64,000 nt of DNA from Streptosporangium canum (GTDB lineage Bacteria; Actinomycetota; Actinomycetes; Streptosporangiales; Streptosporangiaceae): the NCBI RefSeq assembly GCF_900113865.1, contig NZ_FOQY01000009.1, positions 224,993 through 288,992 on the forward strand, written 5' to 3'. Shown piece by piece: positions 41,725 to 50,959 of this stretch. Within the stretch, counting starts at the first letter, position 1, and every line of letters starts with the position of its first letter. Under the pieces are notes generated by a model, which was not told the DNA's origin, did no database searches, and worked only from the letters and a program-made list of their open reading frames with translations. Position numbers and translations under genes: made by a program.

Positions 41725-41760
41725 CCCCTGGGGGAATCGGCCGGTGGGTGCCCGGGGCGG

Positions 41761-43320
41761 CTATCGGGCCGCGACGGACCCCTCCTGGGGTCTGCCCTCG
41801 TCGTCCAGGTCCACCTCGGCGATCACCTTGGGGACGCCGCGCAGGGCGGCCAGTGCGGCCACCGCGAGGAGGGCCAGCAGGACCGCGCCGGTCATCACGG
41901 TCATCTGCATGCTGTCCACGAACGTCTGCCGGGCGGTCTCGGTGACCGTCTCCGCCAGCCGCGCGGGCAGGGCGGCGGCGGTCTCCAGTGCCCCGCCGAG
42001 CGACTCCCGGATCTGGTCCGCCGCATCGGCGGGCACCTCGGCAGGGAGCCGCAGGTTGTTGCGGTAGGCGCCGTTCAGCACGCTCCCGAGTACGGCGATG
42101 CCCAGCGCTCCGCCCATCTCCTGGGCGGTCTCCGCGATCGCCGACGCCGCGCCCGCGCGCTCTCTGGGGACCGAGGCGAGGATGGTGTCGTTGGTGACGG
42201 CGAAGGTGAAGCCGGTGCCGATGGAGGCGACGATCATCGCGGCCACCATGTACCCGTAGCCCGTGGCCATGTCCACCTGGCCGTACATGACGAATCCGGC
42301 GGCGCTCAGCCCCAGCCCGAGGGCGACGACCCGCGCCCGGCCGAGGGCGGTGACCAGCGGGGCCGCCAGGGCCCCGCCCGCCGCCGCGCCCAGCCCGCCG
42401 GGCAGGCCGGCGAGTCCCGACATGAGAGGCGACCAGCCCAGGACGAGCTGGAAGTACTGGGCGAAGGCGAGTGACGCGGCGAGCATCGAGAAGATGCACA
42501 CGACGTTGGCCCCGATCGCACCGGAGAAGGCGCGGTGGCCGAAGAGCCGGACGTCGATGAGGGGCTCCGCCAGCCGGGCCTGCCTCCGGGTGAACAGGAC
42601 GAGCGAGACGAGGCCGGCGGCGGCGGCCACCCAGACGCCGGCCCCGGCGACGCCGTCGTGGGCCGCGGTCTTGAGGGCGTAGACGACGGCGACGACGCCG
42701 ACGACGGAGAGCGGCACGCTCACCAGGTCGAGCCGCCCCGGCCGCGGGTTGCGCGACTCGGGCAGCACGACGGATCCGACGACGACGATCAGCACGGCGA
42801 CCGGCACGTTGACGAGGAAGACGGAGCCCCACCAGAAGGAGTTGAGGAGCGCCCCGCCGACCACGGGACCGAGGGCGAAGCCCAGCGCGGAGACGCTGCT
42901 CCAGACGCCGACCGCGGTGGTCCGCTCCCTCGGGTCGGTGAAGACGTTTCTGATCATCGACAGGGTCGACGGCATGATGGTGGCGCCGGCGACGCCGAGC
43001 AGCGCCCGTGCCGCGATGAGCCACTCCGGAGTCGGCGCGTAGGCCGTCAGGGCGGAGGCGGCCCCGAAGGCCGTCATACCGATGAGCAGCAGCCGCTTGC
43101 GCCCGATCCGGTCACCGACATTGCCCATGGTGACCAGGAGCCCGGCCAGCGCGAAGCCGTACACGTCGACGATCCACAGGAACTGGGGGGCCGAGGGACG
43201 CATCTCCTCGACCAGTTTGGGCGCGGCCTGGTGCAGCACCGTGAGGTCGATGGCGAGCAGCAGCATGGCGAGGCAGGCGATCACCAGCGTGCCCCACTTG
43301 CGTGGTGAGGGAACAGTCAT
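41761..43320 (-). CDS. MFS transporter, DHA2 (14-helix drug/proton antiporter) type
   Basis: The 519-residue protein begins [20 protein letters not shown] with the first helix and has motif [21 protein letters not shown], motif [21 protein letters not shown] and about 14 hydrophobic segments, as in QacA/EmrB/LfrA exporters. It probably expels drugs or a secondary metabolite with proton uptake. I set the start at ATG 43320; the open frame further upstream runs antisense to the DUF2267 gene region and is not used. No TetR regulator is adjacent. Confidence 0.9.
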   Translation of the reverse strand: MTVPSPRKWGTLVIACLAMLLLAIDLTVLHQAAPKLVEEMRPSAPQFLWIVDVYGFALAGLLVTMGNVGDRIGRKRLLLIGMTAFGAASALTAYAPTPEWLIAARALLGVAGATIMPSTLSMIRNVFTDPRERTTAVGVWSSVSALGFALGPVVGGALLNSFWWGSVFLVNVPVAVLIVVVGSVVLPESRNPRPGRLDLVSVPLSVVGVVAVVYALKTAAHDGVAGAGVWVAAAAGLVSLVLFTRRQARLAEPLIDVRLFGHRAFSGAIGANVVCIFSMLAASLAFAQYFQLVLGWSPLMSGLAGLPGGLGAAAGGALAAPLVTALGRARVVALGLGLSAAGFVMYGQVDMATGYGYMVAAMIVASIGTGFTFAVTNDTILASVPRERAGAASAIAETAQEMGGALGIAVLGSVLNGAYRNNLRLPAEVPADAADQIRESLGGALETAAALPARLAETVTETARQTFVDSMQMTVMTGAVLLALLAVAALAALRGVPKVIAEVDLDDEGRPQEGSVAAR

Positions 43321-43382
43321 GCACGGAGCTTCGACCACCGCGTTGACGGGGCGCTGACCGAACGCTGACGGTGCGGCCGGTC

Positions 43383-44189
43383 CTAACCCGGTTGCAGCAG
43401 CGGCCGGTACTCGCCGGGGAGCCGGGCGATCGCGTCGTGATACTCCTTCTCCCCGACGGCTTCGCGCAGTACCGCGAACACGGCTCGCACGTCCTTGGTC
43501 GCGTCCCCTCGGGTGACCCCGGCGCGCTTGGCGACATCGTGCAGGAAGACGTCGGGCGACAGCGGCACCGCCCCGCCGCGGCTGCGGGCCCCGCCCCGTC
43601 GAAGGGCGGGCCGGAACTGCAGGGGCAGCAGCGGCAGCAGGTCGTCGGCCTGGCCCGCGGACAGGCGCAGGCCAAGCATGTCCAGCACCGCCTCTGTGGC
43701 GCGGTGCGCGTGGTCGCGATCGGTCGCGGCGAGTACCGCGACGCGGTCGAGGAACTCGTCGTAGAGGAGGCCGCCCGCGAACGGCGGCTCGTCCTCGGCC
43801 GGCGGAGGCGCCGCCGCCATCGCGGTGTCCATGAGCGGACAGAAGTCCTTGGGCAGCTCGGCGCGGAGGTCCTCGAACTCGTCGGGACCCACCGCCCTCC
43901 ACAGCGCGGCGAGCACGCCGCGCGCCTGTTCCGCGGCGGTCCCGGCGTCGATCCCGGTGTGCTCCGCGACCCGCCGGACGAACTCGTCGACGTGGAACCT
44001 CTCGGGAGGGCCGTCAGGTTCGAGGCACGGACGCAGTCGCTCCGGAAGGCGTTCACCGAGAACCTCGGCCTCGCCGGGAGTCACGCGCCGTGCGAGCAGG
44101 CGGAGGGTCAGGCAGGCGACGCTCTCCGCCTCCTCGCCCGAGATGTCGGCGACCTGCTCGACGATCGTGATGAACTCCTGGTAGTCCAT
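43383..44189 (-). CDS. Tandem DUF2267 domain protein
   Basis: The 268-residue protein contains two DUF2267 units: residues 1-125 (MDYQEFITIVEQVADISGEE, ARRVTPGEAEVLGERLPERL, FVRRVAEHTGID) and about 133-265 (LLYDEFLDRVAVLAATDRD, LSAGQADDLLPLLPLQFRP, FLHDVAKRAGVTRGDATKDV). DUF2267 proteins are small helical proteins of unknown role, often near stress genes. The ATG at 44189 begins the first conserved domain; the 22 residues open upstream are not family-like. Confidence 0.82.
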   Translation of the reverse strand: MDYQEFITIVEQVADISGEEAESVACLTLRLLARRVTPGEAEVLGERLPERLRPCLEPDGPPERFHVDEFVRRVAEHTGIDAGTAAEQARGVLAALWRAVGPDEFEDLRAELPKDFCPLMDTAMAAAPPPAEDEPPFAGGLLYDEFLDRVAVLAATDRDHAHRATEAVLDMLGLRLSAGQADDLLPLLPLQFRPALRRGGARSRGGAVPLSPDVFLHDVAKRAGVTRGDATKDVRAVFAVLREAVGEKEYHDAIARLPGEYRPLLQPG

Positions 44190-44603
44190 GGTGTCCTGCC
44201 TCGGCTGCGGGGCGGCTGTCGGAGAGGGCCGGCCGACGGTGGCGGCCGGTGTCACTGAATCCGGGGATCATGGGGTCCTGCGCCCGTACCGGCGTGGGCG
44301 GCGGGCCACCGCGAGGACCACCGTGACGGGATCGTCCACCGGCGCGCACGACCACCTCTCACACCGGGGTCGCGCGGCGCTCCATCCAGTTAACGCCTCC
44401 GCCCGAGGCGGGGGCAAGTGCGTCGGCACCGCCGCTGACCTGCCATCCCGCCGTCCTGTCCCCGGCGCCGCGTCCGCCGCGCTCCCGGAGCCGCCCGGTA
44501 CGGCGGAGGCCCCGGCCCGGTCGCGAGTCGCGTCCGGTCCGGGGCCGCCAGATGCCGCCGATCGATCTCCCGTCCCACGGTCACCCGTGGTGCGGCGGAT
44601 CCT
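44190..44603. other. Gene-free stretch
   Basis: No conserved protein, RNA gene or clear repeat was seen in these 414 bases. It separates the DUF2267 gene from the GlsB gene, both on the minus strand, and presumably holds the DUF2267 promoter at its left end. Confidence 0.5.
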
Positions 44604-44882
44604 CTAGCGGACGTGGCGCCTGCCGTACAGGCTCACGGTCAGGATCACGCCGACCGCCGCGAGACCGACCTGGATGAGCAGCTCGATCCAGTCGATGCCG
44701 CTGGTCGCGGCCACGCCCAGGGCACCCGCGATGGCGGTGCCGATGAGTGCGGCGACGATGCCGATCACGATGGTCAGCCAGATCGGAATGTTCTGCTTGC
44801 CCGGGACCACCAGACGGCCCAGGGCCCCGATGATGACTCCGATGACGATGGCGGTGATGATGCCGGTAACCGTCATGTTCAC
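44604..44882 (-). CDS. GlsB/YeaQ/YmgE family stress-response membrane protein
   Basis: The 92-residue protein has the three-helix glycine-rich layout of the transglycosylase-associated family: TGIITAIVIGVIIGALGRLV, the conserved VVPGKQNIPIWLTIVIGIVA, and a C-terminal helix ending in basic residues YGRRHVR. These small inner-membrane proteins are induced by stress but have no defined biochemical role. Starts at either of two nearby ATGs (44882 or 44876). Confidence 0.85.
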   Translation of the reverse strand: MNMTVTGIITAIVIGVIIGALGRLVVPGKQNIPIWLTIVIGIVAALIGTAIAGALGVAATSGIDWIELLIQVGLAAVGVILTVSLYGRRHVR

Positions 44883-44965
44883 ACTCCCTGTAGGTCGGCT
44901 GACGGACGAGTGCCCCGGGAAAGGGAGCTGACACGTAACAGATCGGTTGCGGCTCCGCTCCGGCG

Positions 44966-46090
44966 TCAGCCGAGCTTGCCGAAGAACTCGCGGATGTCGC
45001 CCACCAGCAGCTCAGGCTGCTCCAGGGAGAGGAAGTTGCCGCCGCGCTCGAACTCGGTCCAGTGGACGATGTCGCTGTCGCGCTCGGCGAAGCGGCGGAT
45101 GGCGACGTCGGTGGAGAGCGCGACGGCCACCCCGGTGGGGACGGTTCCGCGCTCCTTGGGAGCCCACGCGCTCGGGTCGTGGGCCATCTCGTAGTAGAGG
45201 TTGGCCGAGGAGCCCGCGGTGCCGGTGAACCAGTAGACGCTGACGTTGGTCAGCAGGTGGTCGCGGCCCACGGCGTCCTCGGGCAGCTCGGCGGCCGCGT
45301 CGGTCCACTCCTTGAACTTCTCCGTGATCCAGGCGAGCTGCCCGACCGGTGAGTCGTGCAGGCCGTAGGCGAGGGTCTGCGGGCGGGTGGACTGGAGGAC
45401 GTTGAAGCCCATCATGTCGTCACGGAAGTTCTGCAGCCGGGCCAGGCGCTCCTGCTCGCCCTCGGTCAGGCCGGCGAAGTCGGCCGGGTCCTCGGAGGGG
45501 AAGGTGACCAGGCCGTTGAGGTGGACGCCGATGACGTGGCCGGGTGCCTGGCGGCCCATCTCGATCCCGATCCAGGCGCCTCCGCCGCCGCCCTGCACGC
45601 CGTAGCGGTCGTAGCCGAGGCGGGCCATCAGCTCGACGAACGCACCGGCGATCTTGCCGGTGTTCCAGCCGGGGCCGCTGAGCGGGCCGGAGAAGCCGAC
45701 ACCCGGAGTCGAGGTGACGATCACGTGGAAGTCCTGCGACAGCGGTTCGATGACGTCGGCGAACTGCGTGAACGAGCCCGGCCAGTCGTGCATGAGCAGC
45801 AGCGGCGTGGCGTCGGGGTTGGCCGAGCGCACGTGCGCGAAGTGGATGTCCTGCCCGTCGATCTCGGTGATGAACTGCGGGAACTCGTTCAGGCGGGCCT
45901 CGGCCCCACGCCAGTCGTAGCCGTCGGCCCAGTAGTCGGCGAGTCCCTTCAGGTAGTCCACCGGCACACCCCGGCTCCAGCCGGCACCGGGGATCTCGCC
46001 GCTCCAGCGGGTGCGGGCGAGGCGCTCACGAAGGTCGTCGACGTCGGCCTGGGAGATCTCGATGCGGAAGGGGCGGATCTCGGTGCTCAT
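44966..46090 (-). CDS. Epoxide-hydrolase-like protein (EHN plus alpha/beta-hydrolase) lacking catalytic residues
   Basis: The 374-residue protein has an N-terminal EHN domain (FRIEISQADVDDLRERLART) and an alpha/beta-hydrolase domain. Family members carry HGWPGS, a nucleophile in QGGDWG and a final GGHF. Here these read HDWPGS (101-106), QGGGGGAWIG with glycine at the nucleophile position (169), and RGGNFLSLEQPE with asparagine for histidine (352). The remaining fold is intact and about family length. The start ATG 46090 follows AAGGGAAC. It is probably inactive as an epoxide hydrolase and may bind a ligand or have changed chemistry. Confidence 0.85.
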   Translation of the reverse strand: MSTEIRPFRIEISQADVDDLRERLARTRWSGEIPGAGWSRGVPVDYLKGLADYWADGYDWRGAEARLNEFPQFITEIDGQDIHFAHVRSANPDATPLLLMHDWPGSFTQFADVIEPLSQDFHVIVTSTPGVGFSGPLSGPGWNTGKIAGAFVELMARLGYDRYGVQGGGGGAWIGIEMGRQAPGHVIGVHLNGLVTFPSEDPADFAGLTEGEQERLARLQNFRDDMMGFNVLQSTRPQTLAYGLHDSPVGQLAWITEKFKEWTDAAAELPEDAVGRDHLLTNVSVYWFTGTAGSSANLYYEMAHDPSAWAPKERGTVPTGVAVALSTDVAIRRFAERDSDIVHWTEFERGGNFLSLEQPELLVGDIREFFGKLG

Positions 46091-46168
46091 GAATGTTCCC
46101 TTCGAAGCGGTCTGTGCTGACTTCAGTCTAGCAGAACGGAACGCTTCATTCCACAAAATTGGGGCTCA

Positions 46169-46285
46169 CCCGAGCGGTGTGGCGTCCATGCACGCCTGCG
46201 GAAGGGAGGTCGTGAAGATGAAGCCGGGCGCGTGGGAGCGCACGTAGTCCGGGGCCGCGTCGGGCCCCGCGACGTATCCGCCGAC
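46169..46285 (-). pseudogene. 5-aminolevulinate synthase (ALAS)-like gene fragment
   Basis: About 39 codons on the minus strand read VGGYVAGPDAAPDYVRSHAP then GFIFTTSLPQA, a close match to the segment just after the PLP lysine of 5-aminolevulinate synthases (GGYIAxSxxxxDFVRSxAPGFIFTTSLPP). The lysine itself, the whole N-terminal two-thirds and the C-terminal domain are missing. An unrelated frame through 46300-46500 has secreted-protein-like sequence but no clear identity. I treat it as a relic. Confidence 0.6.
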
Positions 46286-46513
46286 CGTCCCGGGCGAACA
46301 TTGTCGGAGTCGGGCTCGCCGGCGCCGGCGAACGCATGTGACCGGACAGCGTTGGAACAGGGCCCTGGCCGGGAGGGGCGATGATCTGCGAGACGATGCG
46401 GGCGTACGGATCCGCGGCACGGGGCCCGCCGCGCTTGTCCAGCGCGCCGGACGCGACGGTCAGCGCGAGCGCGGCGGCCGCCATGACCACGCCGCTCCCG
46501 CAGGGCAGGGCGT

Positions 46514-47680
46514 TCAGCGTTCCGCGGCGGGGGGCTCGGCCCGCAGGAGCTCGGTGAACAGCCTCTCCCACAGCGGGGTAACGGCCTCGGGGGCGTAGTC
46601 CCCCGCGGTCCGTACGGCCGCGGCGCCCATCCGCCGCCGCAGCTCCCGGTCGGCGATGAGGCGGCTGACGGCCGCCGCCAGCGCGTCGACGTCCCGGGGC
46701 GGCACGAGCAGCCCGTCGACCTCCTCGGTGATGACGTCGCGCGGACCGGTCGGGCAGTCGAAGGCGACGACCGGCAGCGCGTGGGACATCGCCTCGATCA
46801 TCACCATCGGCAACCCCTCGAACCGGGAGCTGAGCACGTACAGCGAGGCCTGGGCCAGCTCCTCGTCCAGCCGGTCACTACGCCCCATCAGGGTGACGTT
46901 GTCGGCGAGACGGTGCTCCTTGATGAGCGCGCGCAGCTCGGCCTTCTTCGGGCCGGTGCCGTAGACGCGCAGCCGCCAGTCCGGATGGTGGCGCACGACC
47001 TGTCCGAACGCCGGGATGAGCAGGTCGAACCCCTTCTGGGCGACCAGGCGCCCGGCGGCGATCACGAGCCGGTTCTCCTGCCGCGACGGCGCGCGGTCGA
47101 GGGTGTGGACCGCGTTGGGGATCCGCACGACCGGGGTGCCGGGCAGCAGCGCCTGGTAGTCCTTGCGGTCGGTCGCGGTGAGCACCGCGACCGCGTCCAG
47201 GCGGCCGTAGTGGCGGGCGATCTCCCTGCGGACGCTTTCGGGGTGGGTGGTCAGGTTCATGTGCTCCTGCGCGATCCGCACCACGCTCCCGGGAGTACGG
47301 CGGGCGGAGATGAGGTTCAGCGCCGGGCGGGTGGTGACGAGGATGCCGTCCTCCAGCGCGGAGACGTAGTCGATGACGGCCCTCTCCACCCGCTCGGTGA
47401 AGTAGGACGCCGCGAACTCGCCGTAAGGAACGATCTTCCCGCGGACCCGCCGCCAGACCCTGCGGCCCAGCGAGTCGGCGCGCACGCCGCCGCGCTGGTC
47501 CGTCAGCGCGGTGACCTGGACGCGCGGGTCGATGCGGAACCGGGGGGTGTCGCGGCGCCGTACCGCGCTGACGATCTCGACGTCGTGCCCGGCGGCGGCC
47601 ATCGCGTTGGCCTGGTTGACCACGGTGCGGATCGTGCCGCCCATCCCGTAGGCGTGCAGGAGCATGTAGCGGATCCTCAT
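46514..47680 (-). CDS. Glycosyltransferase family 4
   Basis: The 388-residue protein is a GT-B fold retaining transferase: it opens MRIRYMLLHAYGMGGTIRTV, has LVIAAGRLVAQKGFDLLIPA at the start of the C-terminal lobe, LYVLSSRFEGLPMVMIEAMS (E-x7-E motif) and PVVAFDCPTGPRDVITEEVD. It would extend a glycan or glycolipid from a nucleotide sugar on the cytosolic side of the membrane. It overlaps the upstream sulfotransferase stop by four bases, so the two probably act on the same glycoconjugate. Confidence 0.9.
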   Translation of the reverse strand: MRIRYMLLHAYGMGGTIRTVVNQANAMAAAGHDVEIVSAVRRRDTPRFRIDPRVQVTALTDQRGGVRADSLGRRVWRRVRGKIVPYGEFAASYFTERVERAVIDYVSALEDGILVTTRPALNLISARRTPGSVVRIAQEHMNLTTHPESVRREIARHYGRLDAVAVLTATDRKDYQALLPGTPVVRIPNAVHTLDRAPSRQENRLVIAAGRLVAQKGFDLLIPAFGQVVRHHPDWRLRVYGTGPKKAELRALIKEHRLADNVTLMGRSDRLDEELAQASLYVLSSRFEGLPMVMIEAMSHALPVVAFDCPTGPRDVITEEVDGLLVPPRDVDALAAAVSRLIADRELRRRMGAAAVRTAGDYAPEAVTPLWERLFTELLRAEPPAAER

Positions 47681-48549
47681 GATTGCGCCAGGTAACCCCA
47701 GGTGGCGGAGATCGGCCGCAGGATCTCGGGGATCTGCTCGGCCGCCGGGAGGTCGCGTCCTCGCTGCACGACCCCCGACTGGATCTTGTCCTTCCAGTCG
47801 CCGAGGCCTTTCTGGATCACCGCCTGCTCGCCGTAGGAGAGCATCCCGGGCTCCCAGGGGACGCCGAGGAAGTCGCAGACGCGCCGGGTCTCGGTCTCCG
47901 GGTCACCGGTCAGGTCCTCGTAGCGGACCGTCAGGCCGGTGAGGGCGCGGCGGGCCCGCTGCACGGCCTTCATGTAGCGCAGGGCGTCGGCGGCGGCCTC
48001 CTCCGCGTTCCGCCGGTCCGGGGCGGCCTCGTGCCAGGACCTCGCGACGGAGGCGGGGTGGCGCAGCAGGAAGACGAAGCGGGCGTCGGGCCAGCAGGTG
48101 GCGATGCGCTCGAAGGCGAAGGCGTTGGCCGGGGTCTTGTCCACGACGAACGACTTACCGCTGCGCACCAGCTCCCGGTGGAGCACCCGGTCCCACAGCA
48201 GGTGCTCCAGGTCGGCCCGGTTGTGGCCGAGGGCGTCCATCGCCTTCTCGGACAGCGAGGTGCCGAAGCCCACGGTCAACCGGCGCACGTGCAGCTCGTG
48301 CGGGGCGTGCAGCATCGAGTGGGCGTTGAGCACCGCCCGCAGCAGTGTGGAGCCGGACCTGACCGGAGAGAGGATGAAGATCGGCGCGGTCAGCAGCCGA
48401 TCCGTCGCCGGGTCGGCCGGCGGCCGTACCGGATCCCGCTCCGCACCGGCAGGGGCCGCGGCGGGCGTGGACCCTGCTCTCCCTACCCGGTTGAGCTGGA
48501 ACCCGGTGAACCTGACCAGGGCGTTGTTGACCGTACGCTGCCAGTTCAT
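47677..48549 (-). CDS. PAPS-dependent sulfotransferase family protein
   Basis: The 290-residue protein has the 5'-phosphosulfate loop IFILSPVRSGSTLLRAVL and the 3'-phosphate region ARFVFLLRHPASVARSW, plus VRYEDLTGDPETETRRVCDF, all typical of bacterial sulfotransferases. It would sulfate a hydroxyl on a carbohydrate or lipid. Coupling (ATGA) with the GT4 gene downstream suggests a sulfated glycan or glycolipid. The region upstream carries GC-rich direct repeats. Confidence 0.87.
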   Translation of the reverse strand: MNWQRTVNNALVRFTGFQLNRVGRAGSTPAAAPAGAERDPVRPPADPATDRLLTAPIFILSPVRSGSTLLRAVLNAHSMLHAPHELHVRRLTVGFGTSLSEKAMDALGHNRADLEHLLWDRVLHRELVRSGKSFVVDKTPANAFAFERIATCWPDARFVFLLRHPASVARSWHEAAPDRRNAEEAAADALRYMKAVQRARRALTGLTVRYEDLTGDPETETRRVCDFLGVPWEPGMLSYGEQAVIQKGLGDWKDKIQSGVVQRGRDLPAAEQIPEILRPISATWGYLAQS

Positions 48550-48627
48550 GCCGAGGGAGGTTACTCATCTTTCCTGGCAGTTCACTGTGTGTTCAAGTCA
48601 ACACCCCTGCGAGGAGGCGGCTGGCAC

Positions 48628-48692
48628 GCCCGCCCGCCGGCCACGACCCGCCCGCCGGCCGGCCACGACCCGCCCGCCCGCCAGCCACGGCC
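48628..48692. repeat. GC-rich direct repeats upstream of the sulfotransferase gene
   Basis: Units of the form CCGGCCACGACCCGCCCG recur about 22 bp apart, followed by a related GCCAGCCACGGCCCG. A separate pair of GTGGTCCGGCT lies at about 48719-48750. The stretch between the sulfotransferase start and the DUF2804 stop encodes nothing recognised. Confidence 0.5.
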
Positions 48693-48750
48693 CGGCCGGC
48701 TGCCGGCGGCGGTTCCCGCGTGGTCCGGCTGCCATTCTCGTGTGGTCCGG

Positions 48751-49818
48751 CTACCAGCGGTTGCGGGCCTCCTCCGCCCAGCCGACCAGGCCGTCGAGGT
48801 CGACCCACGTGCCGTCGTCGGTCCGGGCCCGCCCGGAGAAATATCCGAAGCACTGGTGCGTCTCACTGCCCACCACACCGAGGTTGGTGCGCGCCACCTT
48901 CTCGTGGAAGGGGTGGAACTCCACCTCGACCCGTGAGCCGGTGATCCGCCACGGACGCAGCCAGTCCGTCCGGTCGTAGCTCCAGGCCAGCTCATCGCCG
49001 ATCTTGTGCAGCCGCCCGTCCACGAACAGCGCGTTCTCCGTCATGCCGGTGCCGTCGGTCCACTTCCCGCCGAGCTGGATCGCCCTGCCGTGGCCGCTGC
49101 CCGCGGCCCAGTTCCAGGTGATCGAGTACGGCCACTTGCCGCGGCCGTGGTCGAGCACCGCGAACGAGTCCGTCTCGCTCACCGCGTACTCGCCGGACTC
49201 CAGCCGGATCCGCCCGCGCACCGGGCGTCCGACGTCCTTGACCGTGTACTGGAACCGGCGGGGCCCCCAGGGGACCACCACGCCGAGCGACTCGTGCCCC
49301 TCCGGCAGCGGCACGTCGAGATCCACCTCGACGCCGGGCGCGACGGCACGCAGCGAGGTGCCGTCGGGACGCTGGTCGATGTCGATCGTCACGCCGCCGC
49401 CGCGGACGGACGCCCTTCCGGCGCCGCTGCGCTCCGGCAGCACGGCACCGCGTGCCAGCGGCACCACGACGTCCTTGACGGTCTCCACGCCGGTGGCGCG
49501 GTCCAGCACGTAGACGCCGTGCAGCCCCGCGTAGTCCAGCGACGACGCCACGAGCCCGACCACGTGGCCCGGGGTGACGATCCCCCAGTATTCCCAGCGC
49601 TTGTCCCGCCCCCAGCCGCGCAGGTTCGCCCGGTGCAGCGGACGCCGCGTCCAGCCCACCGCCCCAGGATTGAGCCGCCCGTCCGGAAGGCAAAGGTCAA
49701 CAGGGACGGTGATCTCCCCTTCGTGGGTCAACATAGCCAGAGGGTAGCGGCCCGAGATCGTCATGTCGTGGCGGGGCGTCCCCTCCGCCCGTACCGAGGC
49801 CGCCCCCATGTTGATCAC
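48751..49818 (-). CDS. DUF2804 domain protein
   Basis: The 355-residue protein is a full-length DUF2804 member: VPVDLCLPDGRLNPGAVGWT, RRPLHRANLRGWGRDKRWEY, WGIVTPGHVVGLVASSLDY, then HGRGKWPYSITWNWAAGSG, IQLGGKWTDGTGMTENALF and HQCFGYFSGRARTDDGTWVD. The family folds as a beta-rich protein of unknown function, likely cytosolic. The start is unsure: 49818 GTG, 49764 ATG (MTISGRYPL) or 49735 ATG (MLTHEGE). An open frame also continues upstream to about 49962 with a secreted-protein look but no start. Confidence 0.8.
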   Translation of the reverse strand: MINMGAASVRAEGTPRHDMTISGRYPLAMLTHEGEITVPVDLCLPDGRLNPGAVGWTRRPLHRANLRGWGRDKRWEYWGIVTPGHVVGLVASSLDYAGLHGVYVLDRATGVETVKDVVVPLARGAVLPERSGAGRASVRGGGVTIDIDQRPDGTSLRAVAPGVEVDLDVPLPEGHESLGVVVPWGPRRFQYTVKDVGRPVRGRIRLESGEYAVSETDSFAVLDHGRGKWPYSITWNWAAGSGHGRAIQLGGKWTDGTGMTENALFVDGRLHKIGDELAWSYDRTDWLRPWRITGSRVEVEFHPFHEKVARTNLGVVGSETHQCFGYFSGRARTDDGTWVDLDGLVGWAEEARNRW

Positions 49819-49971
49819 GCCCAGATGGCGGCAGCTCCCGTCGGCGGCCGTCGAGGTGACCTGGACGCTGCCGGACGACCGGCCGGTGGAGATCGCGTAG
49901 CAGGAGACGCCGATCTCCGGGGTGTCCCCGACCGCCGCACCCGGCGAGGCCGTTTCGGCGCTTACCTAATA

Positions 49972-50000
49972 CGCCATAAATCCCAATGCGCCATAAATCC
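49972..50000. promoter_or_regulatory. Direct repeat CGCCATAAATCC, probable promoter element
   Basis: CGCCATAAATCC occurs at 49972-49983 and 49989-50000, 17 bp apart, in the AT-enriched region upstream of the SapA-like gene. Spacing and location suggest a regulator site or spacing element of its promoter. Confidence 0.4.
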
Positions 50001-50086
50001 TCCCATATATGATCATGGAGCCCTTCGTCCCCACGAGGCCCACGGGTCTCGTGAGGCGACAGTGATCGACAGAAGGAACGAACCCC

Positions 50087-50503
50087 ATGAGAACTCGGAG
50101 CAAGATCGCAACTCTGGCGAGTGCGGCGCTGGTCTCCACCTGGCTGGTGGCCGGTGCTGCTCCGGCCAGTGCGGCCGGTCCCTGCGGCGGCGGCTACAGC
50201 CGCGTCGGCGTCTACGCCATCCCCGCCAGCGGTGCCAGGACGGGCACCCTGGAGGTCTACTACAACTCCCGTTCGGGCAAGAACTGCGCCCTCACCTACG
50301 GCTACGGTTCCTACGCCGGCCGGGTGAACCGCAAGGCGGTCGGGATCAGCCTCAGCGGAAGGTCGAAGTGGGCGGGTGCCGACAACGGAATGTTCGCGCA
50401 CTACGCGGGTCCGGTGTACGTCTCGGCCCGGGGCAAGTGCATCGACCTCCGGGGGCAGGTCGCGACCGGGGTGCGGCATCTGAACGGGGTGCACTGCGGC
50501 TGA
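50087..50503 (+). CDS. Secreted SapA-like (spore-associated protein A family) protein
   Basis: The 138-residue protein has a signal peptide (LASAALVSTWLVAGAAPASA) and a mature domain with four cysteines: CGGGYSRVGVYAIPASGAR, LEVYYNSRSGKNCALTYGY, HYAGPVYVSARGKCIDLRG and a terminal GVHCG. This matches the cysteine spacing and YAGPVYV...GKCID signature of SapA-type exported proteins of streptomycetes. These coat spores or are released; the role is unclear. A GAAGGAACGAACCCC run precedes the ATG as ribosome-binding site. Confidence 0.75.
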   Translation: MRTRSKIATLASAALVSTWLVAGAAPASAAGPCGGGYSRVGVYAIPASGARTGTLEVYYNSRSGKNCALTYGYGSYAGRVNRKAVGISLSGRSKWAGADNGMFAHYAGPVYVSARGKCIDLRGQVATGVRHLNGVHCG

Positions 50504-50959
50504 GTGAGCGGGCAGTCGCACGACGCCCGCGTTCGCCGGTGTGATGCGCCGGGAGATCGGCGCGTCGGCGGGTGAGGTGTCCGGTCGGCATGGAGTCGGC
50601 CACGGTCTTTCCGCAGTCAGTTGATCATGGTTTGGCCGCTTGTCCGCTGTCGGCCCCGCGCCCGTGGGATGGTCCGGCCCCGAGGCGGGCCATGGCCTCC
50701 TCGTCCTCGTCGGGCCCGCGCCCGCGGGATGGTTCCTGGACACCCCCGTCGTCGCCGAGCAGGTCGATCCTCCGGAGGCCGAGGCGCCTGCCGTCGCCTG
50801 GCGGCAGGTCGCCGCGTCCGGCCGGAGGTCGGCCCGGCATCGGGTGGCTCTGGAGGCCGGGGCCGATCGGCGGTGGTCGCGGGCTGGGCCCGGGAGGAGC
50901 AGGCCGGGAAGCGGGGGTGGAGCGGCGGCTCCGGCGTTCTCGGCTGCGCTCACGCCGGT
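50504..50959. other. Gene-free or decayed stretch before the recombinase relic
   Basis: No protein family is recognised. A degenerate direct repeat (CCGCGCCCGTGGGATGGTCC at about 50656 and CCGCGCCCGCGGGATGGTTC at about 50718) is present. Upstream parts of the recombinase gene may have decayed here. Confidence 0.4.

Noticed and set aside
44966..46090. Missing OleB (alpha/beta-hydrolase) for the ole-like cluster
   Set aside because: It belongs to the EHN epoxide-hydrolase family, lacks the catalytic residues and lies 27 kb away.
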